This document shows, piece by piece, positions 1 to 7,900 of a stretch of DNA of 9,285 nt; the stretch's first letter is position 1; every line of letters begins with the position of its first letter. The position numbers and the translations under genes are program-made. This stretch comes from Promethearchaeota archaeon (lineage in GTDB: Archaea; Asgardarchaeota; Lokiarchaeia; Sigynarchaeales; SOKP01). The notes under the pieces were generated by a model. The model saw nothing but the letters and a program-made list of their open reading frames with translations, ran no database searches and had not been told where the DNA came from. The stretch covers positions 1-9,285 of the forward strand of contig JAHLWJ010000170.1 of assembly GCA_019057975.1 (NCBI GenBank), in the 5' to 3' direction.

Positions 1-390
1 TACAGATAAGAAAGAACATTAAAACATGGGAAATTTTTTACTTCGTTGTAAATATATTTACCAATTTCTTTGTTTAACCCTATTTAAAGAAATTCAGCGG
101 TGTAACAATAAATGATAATAGTTTGTTTATTTAAACATTTTCAAAATAGAAAAATTACATACTCCTGTTTTCTATAAATTAGGTAAGTATTATTTGATAA
201 TCATTTTCATTTATTATTTCAGTCAGTTATCGCTCTAATTCCAGATATTAGTATTAGAAGATTTGATATAACTAAAATTAAAAGAGGGAAAAAAACCTAT
301 GAAGATTTAGGGATATTTTTTGATGAACACCTAGCAAGTAATTACAATCTTCTCTTTTATCAAAAAAAATATAAGGAATTACTATCTTCA
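1..390. other. Gene-poor left edge with decayed-looking open frames
   Basis: I see no complete gene, RNA gene or mobile element here. On the minus strand, a frame is open from 83 down to 3 and off the left edge (27 codons, no ATG/GTG/TTG start). It reads like protein (contains KEIGKYIYNEVKNFPCF) and could be part of a broken gene. On the plus strand, ATG 112 opens a 21-codon frame ending at the TAA at 175. The same frame stops again at 184, then stays open from 187 into the downstream gene. Everything is very AT-rich, so short open frames mean little. The stretch looks like eroded sequence between genes. Confidence 0.4.
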
Positions 391-1155
391 TTGGATGTTT
401 TTATTAATGATTATTATGATGATGAAACAGAATTAATCATTGAGAAAGGTAAAAATATAAATATAAATATAAAAAAAGAAAGCTCCAAATTTTCGATTTT
501 ATTTTGTAATGGATTAATAAAAATACACAAAAGATTTTTAGAAAAAATTAAAAACAAATTTATTAATAATAAACAAATTAAGATTTATCCCCTTGGTTGC
601 CAATTTTCGTTAGATTTCGTAAGGATTAAGAATCTTGAGATTTTTAACATAATAAACCTAAAAATTTGTTTACCACTCATAAATTATTACAATAATAATT
701 ATGATGAGGCTGTAAATATTTTTTTGAGGGCTGCAATTTTCAATCTCCTATATGAATTTAATAAATCTAAACCTATTTCCTATTTTTTTAAAGAAATGTA
801 CAAAGAATTAGTTTCAGAAATTAAGATAACACACAACGCGCAAATATTTGAGGATGATTTAATCGAGTTAAAATCTAGAGATTTTCTTTCAGGTAATAAT
901 GATGAAATCATTTCAAAGCTAGAAAATGATTTACGAAATAAATTATACAACAAAGATTTATGTTTGTATTTAATAGGTTATGATGAAAGAATAAAAGAAT
1001 ATGAACCTATTCCGATAAATAGATTTAATGATTCCAGAATTCATTTGATATCTAAAAAAATAAAAAACAAATTAGGCCTATCGTTGTTAATTAAACGTAG
1101 ATTAACTATAGACATGAACAAGTGCATTTTAACTTTAATCGCTAGTAAAAAATAA
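391..1155 (+). CDS. Hypothetical protein, possibly 5'-truncated
   Basis: I do not recognise this protein. From TTG 391 it is 254 residues, rich in Asn, Ile and Lys, with no visible signal peptide, membrane segment, catalytic motif or Cys/His cluster. The TTG is only the first standard start in the frame. The same frame is open back to 187 (68 further codons after the TAA at 184), and that extension is equally protein-like, including ISIRRFDITKIKRGKKTYE. The true product is therefore either longer, from a non-standard codon, or a remnant that lost its 5' end. A short tandem ATATAA array (about 455-472) encodes an alternating Asn-Ile run near residues 23-28. No Shine-Dalgarno site precedes 391. 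The gene looks more AT-rich than the methyltransferase-PLD pair. It points towards the GmrSD-like gene, with a gap of about 250 bases between them. That it is coding is fairly likely; that it is intact is doubtful. Confidence 0.5.
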   Translation: MDVFINDYYDDETELIIEKGKNININIKKESSKFSILFCNGLIKIHKRFLEKIKNKFINNKQIKIYPLGCQFSLDFVRIKNLEIFNIINLKICLPLINYYNNNYDEAVNIFLRAAIFNLLYEFNKSKPISYFFKEMYKELVSEIKITHNAQIFEDDLIELKSRDFLSGNNDEIISKLENDLRNKLYNKDLCLYLIGYDERIKEYEPIPINRFNDSRIHLISKKIKNKLGLSLLIKRRLTIDMNKCILTLIASKK

Positions 1156-1187
1156 ATCAATTTTAAAGAAAAGGTTGTAAAAACTAA

Positions 1188-1221
1188 TTTTTTTAAGGAT
1201 TAATTAAGATTATTAATTCTT
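1188..1221 (+). terminator. T-run plus hairpin after the first gene
   Basis: A run of seven T (1188-1194) begins 32 bases after the stop codon of the upstream gene. It is followed directly by a hairpin: arms 1195-1204 and 1212-1221, ten pairs of which one is a G-T wobble, with a 7-base loop. Archaeal termination relies mainly on T-rich tracts, so the T-run alone could end the plus-strand transcript. The hairpin lies between two genes that face each other and could act for both. In such AT-rich DNA, chance pairing is not excluded. Confidence 0.35.
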
Positions 1222-1245
1222 TATCCTCTCTCCATTTCATATCAA

Positions 1246-1368
1246 TTACTTTTCTTCTTGTAAAGGAATATCAATATTTATTAAAATTTGAATAAATTCT
1301 GGTATAGATTCTTTAAAAACATCATGAGCAATTCTCCTGCTCTCTCTTACTTTAAACTTTAATATACT
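1246..1368 (-). pseudogene. Orphan C-terminal coding fragment, about 40 codons
   Basis: On the minus strand a frame is open from just after a TAG (1371-1369) to the TAA at 1248-1246. It encodes about 40 residues that look like a real protein C-terminus (contains RRIAHDVFKESIPEF, ending in PLQEEK). There is no ATG, GTG or TTG in the frame, and the TAG separates it from anything upstream. It starts 37 bases beyond the stop of the GmrSD-like gene on the same strand. It could be the tail of a gene displaced by that locus. I do not recognise the family. It could also be a chance open frame. Confidence 0.25.
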
Positions 1369-1405
1369 CTAAAATATTTTAAAGAATTATTTTATATAAC
1401 TTCCA

Positions 1406-3730
1406 TTAGTTGGGACTAAGTTCTGATTTCCAATTCTCGAGTTCATTTGAAAATTTCGCAATAAAAACATCAACAGCTTTTTGAATTGGTTTATAAGTAT
1501 CTGAGATCAATTCTACCATAACCTCGGCAACATTTTTCAAATCATCTTCCGAATAATCATCATCCTCGATTAAAACTTCCTTAAACTTAGTATTTTTATT
1601 AGTTAAAATATAATGGAAAGATATATATGCTTTTTGAATAATTTCATCTAAAATCATTGTAAATTTATCTCGCAAGTTAAATTTTGCTCCGAGAATTCCT
1701 GATTCTGCTAGATTAAATCCTACATTTATTTCAAATCCCTCATTATTTATCCAAGAATTTACAGTATAATGCATAAATGGATAATGTTTACTATAAAACG
1801 CTTTAAAGTTATCAAACCACCCTTTTCTAAAAATGACACATTTTCGTTTTGTTGGATATATTTCCCATTCACCATTTAATAGCTTTTCTAACTCCTTTTT
1901 TATTATCCTAATATAATTACTATCCTCAACTTCAGTTTCTTGATTTCTATATTTCTCTAATGTATCATCCTTAACTTCGGGATAGGTCCATACTTTTAAT
2001 GCAAGATTTGCTAACTTCTCTGTCCGTTTTAATATTTCTTGCTCATTCCAATTATTTAAATCTCTTAAATCTTGGCTGAGATGGATTCCACTCTCTTTAT
2101 AACCTCCTTTCATATCTCTTTTTTCTAGGAAAGGTTTATCTCCTAATTCTGAATTATATCCTGTTAAGGTTAAATTTCCTAATACATTTTTGTATTTTTC
2201 ATGAATTACTTCCCAATCATCTCCTAATTCAATCTGCCAATCCTTTGATAGGTCTTCATTTTGAGGCATAATATGCTCAATAGAGCAATCCTCAATAACT
2301 GTTTTTTCTTTATGATCAAATTGCTCTAGTTTTTCTAATAAGTATTTATTATTTCTAAATCTATAGACATCTTTTACCATTAGATTATTCTTGAACTCAG
2401 AATTTGTTGGAAAGACTCTATACTTTTTATATAATATTAGAGTTGCCTTAATACTCTCAAGATAATTTTCTTTATCAATAGCTTTAATAAGCAAAACAAA
2501 AGTTTTATTTAGAGAATTTGTAGGTACTTCACAAATAGAACGTCTGAATACATAAGTTTCAATTAAATTTAAAATTTCTAAAAAAACATCTTTTTTAATT
2601 ATATTTTGTTTATAATCATTGTAAACCTTAAGAAGAAATGGATAGGCAACACTTACTTTTAATTTGTTTATTAAAGCGAAAGACTCACGTAATGATATAT
2701 CAAGTTCACTTGAAAAAGCTATTTTGGAATAGATTTTCGAATATTGATATATATCCTTGATTAAAGCTCTAATAATTTCATAGTTTCTAACTCTTGGCTC
2801 TGTTTTTTCTATAAAATTCTCAGTAAATTTTTTAAAATCATCATAAATGTTATCAATTTTTGGGATTAAATTTGTTTTTAATGTTAAATAGTCTCTAATA
2901 AAACGATCAAATTGTCCCGGATCTGAGATGAACATTTTATCCATTGGAAACCAGAAATCATTATATATCTTTTCTTGTTCCGTAGTTTTTAAATCAATAA
3001 GAATGTAATTTCGAATCAAATCTGTTTTAGTAAGAGCTTGACCTGTTGAATTTAGACTTTCAAATATTAATTGGGGTTGATCATGATCTCGAGTTAAAGA
3101 AACACTAACAACCATTAATTTTCTAAGACCAAAATACAAATTATTTAATTTAGATTCTGATTCGTGTATTTTTTTCAAGAATAACTTATAATTTCTAAAT
3201 AATAGTGAAGAACGATTTTTTACGTCTAATATTTCTCTATCATTTAGAATATCTATAAGGAGTTTCTTATCGTTTCTATTCATTAAGAGCTTATATTTTA
3301 ACATATCTGTCATTTGTGAGTTAAATATATAAAGACTATTAATTTGTTCTCGGGTAACTTGTTCTCGGGTAACTTGTTCTTGGGTAACTTGTTCTCGAGT
3401 AACTTGTTCTTGGGTTACTTCTAATTTGATATTTTTCTCTTCAATTACTTTACCTAGTGCATGGAGTAATAAAATTATTGTACAAATTCTCTGTTGACCA
3501 TCAATTAATAACGATTTTTGGATGATTGAAGGTTGATAAGCCCCAGGAGAGATAAAAACAATTGAACCTATGAAATGATAAATATCTTTTTTTTTAGCAA
3601 TTTTTAAAATATCATTCCATAGACGCTCACATTGTTTTTCAGTCCATGAGTAATTTCTTTGATAAATAGGTACTATTAATTGATGTGGTGCTGTTAAAAA
3701 TTGCAAAAAATTTACATCATTTGCATCCAT
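1406..3730 (-). CDS. GmrSD-like type IV restriction nuclease (DUF262 + DUF1524)
   Basis: Single-chain member of the DUF262/DUF1524 family. In GmrSD, SspE and BrxU, DUF262 is an NTP-using ParB-like domain and DUF1524 an HNH-type nuclease, and the characterised members act on or sense modified DNA. Visible here are the N-terminal PxYQRxYxW signature (residues 21-29), DGQQR (77-81), and FESLNSTGQ (about 223-231) followed by a TDLIRNYIL stretch. The nuclease signature IEHIMPQ (484-490, His486) leads to LGNLTL (517-522) and a YNSELGDKPF block (525-534). A five-fold VT(R/Q)EQ repeat (105-129) sits between DGQQR and the rest of DUF262. Residues from about 600 to 774 form a C-terminal domain I cannot assign. 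ATG 3730 is chosen because the DUF262 signature starts almost at once; no Shine-Dalgarno site is visible, but a TATA-like box lies 30 bases upstream. All key motifs are present, so the enzyme should be active. Its target modification cannot be read from sequence. Confidence 0.9.
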   Translation of the reverse strand: MDANDVNFLQFLTAPHQLIVPIYQRNYSWTEKQCERLWNDILKIAKKKDIYHFIGSIVFISPGAYQPSIIQKSLLIDGQQRICTIILLLHALGKVIEEKNIKLEVTQEQVTREQVTQEQVTREQVTREQINSLYIFNSQMTDMLKYKLLMNRNDKKLLIDILNDREILDVKNRSSLLFRNYKLFLKKIHESESKLNNLYFGLRKLMVVSVSLTRDHDQPQLIFESLNSTGQALTKTDLIRNYILIDLKTTEQEKIYNDFWFPMDKMFISDPGQFDRFIRDYLTLKTNLIPKIDNIYDDFKKFTENFIEKTEPRVRNYEIIRALIKDIYQYSKIYSKIAFSSELDISLRESFALINKLKVSVAYPFLLKVYNDYKQNIIKKDVFLEILNLIETYVFRRSICEVPTNSLNKTFVLLIKAIDKENYLESIKATLILYKKYRVFPTNSEFKNNLMVKDVYRFRNNKYLLEKLEQFDHKEKTVIEDCSIEHIMPQNEDLSKDWQIELGDDWEVIHEKYKNVLGNLTLTGYNSELGDKPFLEKRDMKGGYKESGIHLSQDLRDLNNWNEQEILKRTEKLANLALKVWTYPEVKDDTLEKYRNQETEVEDSNYIRIIKKELEKLLNGEWEIYPTKRKCVIFRKGWFDNFKAFYSKHYPFMHYTVNSWINNEGFEINVGFNLAESGILGAKFNLRDKFTMILDEIIQKAYISFHYILTNKNTKFKEVLIEDDDYSEDDLKNVAEVMVELISDTYKPIQKAVDVFIAKFSNELENWKSELSPN
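3344..3418 (-). repeat. Five 15-bp in-frame tandem repeats within the GmrSD-like gene
   Basis: Five contiguous copies of a 15-base unit (plus-strand form TTGTTCTCGGGTAAC) start at 3344, 3359, 3374, 3389 and 3404. They differ by one to three bases, mainly at unit positions 8 (C/T) and 10 (G/A); the last copy also ends differently. They encode (VT[R/Q]EQ)x5, residues 105-129 of the GmrSD-like protein. Because the unit is a multiple of three, gain or loss of copies would change protein length without a frameshift. The near-identity of the units suggests recent expansion by slippage or recombination. Confidence 0.95.
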
Positions 3731-3969
3731 TTTAAATCATTTTTTATCTTTTGGAATAGATATATAAATTCTTATTAATAAAATATTACTCTTCACTAAT
3801 TTATCTTTTTAAATCTATTACGAAATTACCAAAACTTTTTCTACTATGAAAAATGCATCTGATTTTTTGAGTTCATAATAAACATTAGAATGTTGTTCAT
3901 AGAGGGCACAGGTTTCACATACCACGGGATATCATATTGATAACTTGTGAGGAATTTTTTAGACCCTAA
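3731..3969. other. Intergenic region between the PCNA-like and GmrSD-like genes
   Basis: This 239-base gap separates two minus-strand genes. It contains the TATA-like box noted separately and, around 3905-3950, a locally less AT-rich stretch. In the PCNA-like frame, about 43 codons are open after its TGA, but the PCNA fold already ends before that stop, so I do not treat this as coding. No RNA gene, strong hairpin or repeat is seen. The long gap argues against tight co-transcription of the two genes. Confidence 0.5.
3761..3768 (-). promoter_or_regulatory. TATA-like box for the GmrSD-like gene
   Basis: On the minus strand the sequence TTTATATA lies about 30 bases upstream of the ATG at 3730. 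Archaeal transcription starts about 25 bases downstream of the box centre, which would place the start near 3739 and give a leader of about 10 bases. That fits the missing Shine-Dalgarno site and suggests this gene has its own promoter. AT-rich sequence makes such matches common. Confidence 0.45.
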
Positions 3970-4794
3970 TCAGGTATTTGATACTTGATGAGAAAAATAA
4001 AAAAATATTGTAGAGTTCTCTAATAACTTGAGATCTGCTTGAATTTTCAATGGTTTTTCCTCATCTACAGAAAGCTCCAAATATTTACAATCTCGGGATA
4101 TCAAGTTAAGTGCTCCCTTAATATCTCTTAATGAAAATCCTAAATATTTGTGATTTTGATGACTTATAAATGAAATTGAACCATTAAAAATACCTAACTT
4201 AAATATATCAGAATGTTGTTCCTGATCTACAACAATTTTCTCCAACTGGTTTTTATGTAGTTTAACTTTATTAGTATAACTAAGATTCTCAAATCCCTCG
4301 ACTGAGATTTCATTTAGATAATCGTCAGAGATCTTGGCATATATTAAAATATTTTGATTTAAAGATGAAAATTTTAATGAATTTTTCGTAAAGATTAATT
4401 TGACAGTAAAATTCTTCAAAGGTTTTTGATTAATCTCATTTGTGAGGTGTTTTCCACTAATGTATAATTTTCCTCCCTTAAAGAACTTAAATGAAGAATT
4501 ACTTAATTTTAAATAAATTAAAAGAATCCTAGACTGCGTAATGCAATTTATTATTATAAAATCCTTTCTTATATTGAACTTGAAAGTGTCGGTGAACTTA
4601 CTTAATTTCTTAAAAATTGTAAATAATTCAGAGGAATTTTTAAAATATAGTTCAGCAAGAGAATTTGTATCCATGGATTGAAATAATTCTTGATTTTGTT
4701 TATTAATCGAAGAGGGGCTGGTATTTGTTTGTACTTGGAGAAACAACTTCTCCCAATAGGCTTTCATCCTATCAATGTTTCCATTTTTAGTCAT
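3970..4794 (-). CDS. Divergent PCNA-like sliding clamp paralogue
   Basis: By eye the protein lines up with PCNA from residue 46 to the end. Residues 46-102 match PCNA strand-helix-strand 1 (LAELYFKNSSELFTIFKKL, then FKFNIRKDFIIIN for the canonical 'isL..mD' segment). Residues 151-180 match the interdomain connector and the start of domain 2 (KISDDYLNEI, then NKVKLHKNQLEKIV). Residues 218-271 match the last helix and C-terminal strands (LGFSLRDIKGALNLI, LELSVDEEKPLKI, TIFFYFSHQV). Pro248 and Tyr266 fall where human PCNA has Pro234 and Tyr250 of the partner-binding pocket; Met40 and Asp41 become Ile85 and Thr86. The clamp core is slightly shorter than usual (about 229 residues), because the middle of domain 2 is trimmed, and it carries a 45-residue N-terminal extension. 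Replicative PCNA would be far better conserved, so this is a paralogue. ATG 4794 has no Shine-Dalgarno site; Met10 is an alternative start. Its role is unknown; its neighbours suggest defence. Ring formation cannot be judged from sequence. Confidence 0.7.
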   Translation of the reverse strand: MTKNGNIDRMKAYWEKLFLQVQTNTSPSSINKQNQELFQSMDTNSLAELYFKNSSELFTIFKKLSKFTDTFKFNIRKDFIIINCITQSRILLIYLKLSNSSFKFFKGGKLYISGKHLTNEINQKPLKNFTVKLIFTKNSLKFSSLNQNILIYAKISDDYLNEISVEGFENLSYTNKVKLHKNQLEKIVVDQEQHSDIFKLGIFNGSISFISHQNHKYLGFSLRDIKGALNLISRDCKYLELSVDEEKPLKIQADLKLLENSTIFFYFSHQVSNT

Positions 4795-4959
4795 AGAAAT
4801 AAAAGTTTTATTGTTATTATTGATTCAACCATAAAAATTCCGATAAAAAATGAAAACTAATTAATCTGAAAACTTTAATACTTAGAATACAAAATATCAA
4901 ATATCTAACATGATAATCTAGCTAATTCTTAAAATGTATTAATCCAGGTTGGAAAAGCT
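4795..4959. promoter_or_regulatory. Divergent promoter region between the PCNA-like and methyltransferase genes
   Basis: This 165-base region must hold both outward promoters. For the PCNA-like gene, a weak TATA-like TTTTTAT (minus strand, 4831-4837) lies about 37 bases before its ATG. For the methyltransferase no convincing TATA box stands out. Two perfect 8-base direct repeats, TGAAAACT, lie at 4851-4858 and 4867-4874 (16 bases apart, start to start), and a 7-base AAATATC doublet lies at 4892-4905. Either could bind a regulator coordinating the two sides, though short AT-rich repeats are common by chance. Confidence 0.35.
4946..4949 (+). promoter_or_regulatory. Partial Shine-Dalgarno site for the methyltransferase
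   Basis: AGGT, a four-base match to the archaeal anti-Shine-Dalgarno sequence, ends 10 bases before ATG 4960. An in-frame TAA at 4930-4932 and the absence of any start codon between it and 4960 fix this ATG as the most upstream start. Confidence 0.4.
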
Positions 4960-7900
4960 ATGGGAGCCCTGCAAATTCCAAATTCGATTGAAAGTATCTA
5001 CAATTTCTTTAATGAAGTTAAAAATTGCCCAGTAAAGAAGATGAACCCCGTTCCTATTTCTGCTTTAAACGAAAACTTGTTTTTTAATAAAGAAGACATA
5101 AAAAGCCACATGACTTTTCTTTGGGAAGTTGTAGAAATGGAAGAATATTTTATTTGGATTATTCAATCGAATAAGTGGGATAGAAAAACTTGGAGGAATC
5201 ACTTTATTAATAAGCTTCAGAGTAATCTCGCAACTTCAATTTTAGTATTTGTTCCAGGAAAGATGGATGTTAATCAAACTTTAGAGCAATTCAGCATGTC
5301 CATAATAACGATGGATGGAACTCTTGACTTTCCTTCTGTCATTCCCGAAAAACCAGAGGAATCTGTTCTAAAAATATGGGAAGCAATTAAATCTAACACT
5401 CTAAGTGATATTCTTGAATTTGAGAGTCAAGTCGTATGTGAAAAGTATCGCGTTACTGCAGAAAATCTCTATGTTGCATTACAAACCAAGGATATTGATG
5501 AAATAATTGAGATATTTCATAGAGCGGGACACAAAACTCAAGATGGATATGTTCTCCCAAAAGAAGATACTATTCTGGAGAATGCAATTCTTCATATTAC
5601 GGATTCTAAAACTATTCCTAAACAAGTAATGAAAGAATATTATAAACTTGATGGAAATGATTCTGGAGAAGAAGCACAGTGGATAATATCATTAACTCCA
5701 CAATTATTGACTTACTTTAAGAAAAATCAAAAAATAATAGAAATCTTGTTAGAATTTCCAAAATCGAAAAAGAAAACAAAAAAAGATAAAGAAACGAAAG
5801 AAAAGGTCTTAAATTTTCTCGCTTCATTGGCAGCATTAATTAGTCGTAGGGCAGCATATAACGCAGAAACATTTGCTTTTCAATATGGAGAGTATTCTTT
5901 AATACATTTTTATACTATACGATCTCTCAAGAACTTGTTTGAAGAAAGAAAAGAAGCTAAACTCAATGTCATATTTCAAGAGTGGCAGAGAAGATTTGAA
6001 GCTGTATATCGTAAAGGAGATGCTACCGAAGACTTATTTCTAAAACATACATACTTAGGATTATTAATCCGACTTGTATTATATGTAGTTTATTTTCCAA
6101 AACAAAAGTTAAAAACCCAATCGATAATTGAAATGACCACTTGGTTAGAGGAACGGGGATTCTCATTATTTACTTATGATTTCTTTTCTTGGGGTTTAGA
6201 CGACCTTGAGATTCTTGAACTATTATATTCTGGATTAAAACCTTTTGATAATGAAGGGCAAGAAAATATTGCAAGAATATTTGAAGCTGATGATTTATTC
6301 AGAACAATTTATCAACAAATGGTATCGCCCTCAACTAGACTAGCATTAGGTGAATTTTATACTCCTCCCGAACTAGCTAGAATAATGATTGAGGATTCAT
6401 ATAAATTCGGACAAGTAGTTCTAGATCCCGCTTGTGGAAGTGGCACTTTTATAGTTGAAATTATTAGGAAGATAAAGTCTAACACAGAAAAATCAATTCA
6501 AGCTCAATTAATAGCACTAAAGAATGTTTATGGTTTTGATGTTAATCCGATTGCAGTTGCCACTTCTAAAGCTAATATATTAATGCATTTAAAAGATTTA
6601 ATTGAAGAACAAGAAGATTTATCAACCAATATTTTTCTTTCTAATTCGCTATTTCCTATTGAATTAAACGAATATGAGGATATCGTTTTTGGTCAAACTT
6701 TGGAGTTTAAACTCCCAACCATTAACGAAACGGTTGCACTTAGCTCAGAGTTTTTTCTCGAAGAAAATCAAGAAAGTTTTGGACATGCTCTCTCATTTTT
6801 AGACGCAATAATGACAAAAAATAATTTAAACTTAAAGGAATTCCAAAAATGGCTCAAAAATTTCCTTATCCGTGATGATTTTTTATGGATGGAAAAAAAA
6901 ATTGGATCTCAGGATAAGACTTTAAAGGATAATTTTACATTAATAGCTAAAAGATTTCATCAATTATCCAAAGATAATAAAGATCATATTTGGATATTTC
7001 TTTTATATAATTCTCTTGGACCATACATGTTAAGAAAAAAAGCAGATTTAATAATTGGCAATCCTCCATGGTTAGTTTTACATGGAATTCATAGCGATAA
7101 TTATAAAGAACAAGTAAAATCATTAGCGAAAGATTTTAATATTTTACCTGAAGCTCAATCTATATCCCATCTTGAGATGAGTGCTCTTTTCTTATATATG
7201 ACAAAAAAATTTCTAAAAGATTTTGGTAGAGTATTTTTTGTTGTAAGTAATGCTTTTGCGGCTGGTGATAATCATGATGGAACGAGGCAATTTCTTGAAT
7301 TTGAGGATATAAAGTTATGGAAATTTACTAAGGATATTTTTAATATTCACAATATATGTCTTTCAGCAAAATATCATAAAGATTTAGTTCGTAAGTTTAA
7401 AGAATTAAAAGAACTTGAAGTAACAACTCATTTATTTACTCCGAGCTCAACAAAATCTGGGAAGATAATATTTTCCAAAGTCAAAGAGGAAAAAGAGAAA
7501 CCTTATAAAGTAATTGAAAGAGCTAAAAATAATTATTTGGTAAAGAAATTACTCCCCGAAAATGAGATTAAATTGTTATTACCAGAAGGCACACATGCTT
7601 ATAAAAATATATGTTATAATGGAGCAACTCTTTATCCTAGAAATTTGATTTTCGTGACTATAGATGATGAAACGAAGGATTATTATGAAATCTCACATTT
7701 AATAGTAAATGCAAAAGATCGCTGGGACTTTGATCCTAAAGAACGCCTCAAATTAAAACAAATAAGGATTGAAAAGAAATATATTTTTTTAACTTTAAAA
7801 AGTTTAGGAGTATGTCCATTTATAGCGGTAAAATATGAGAGGGTATTTTTACCAATAGAAATTGATAAAAAGGGAGGTTACAAAAGAATTCAAAACCAAA

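Noticed and set aside
183..222. Intron-like GT-AG segment: AG|GTAAGT at 181-188 and a pyrimidine-rich TTATTTCAG ending at 222.
   Set aside because: Removing 183-222 joins the downstream frame (TCA at 223) directly to TAG at 180-182, an in-frame stop, and the upstream sequence is full of stops. At 40 bases with no branch-point-like motif in AT-rich DNA, it is best explained by chance.
3344..3418. Regularly spaced repeats as a possible CRISPR array.
   Set aside because: The units are 15 bases, directly abutting with no spacers, and are translated in frame as a pentapeptide repeat.
3841..3972. About 43 codons open in frame after the PCNA-like TGA stop, possibly readthrough or recoding.
   Set aside because: The PCNA fold ends just before the TGA, the extension shows no recognisable motif, and no recoding element is visible. 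An open run of this length in one frame is not strong evidence.
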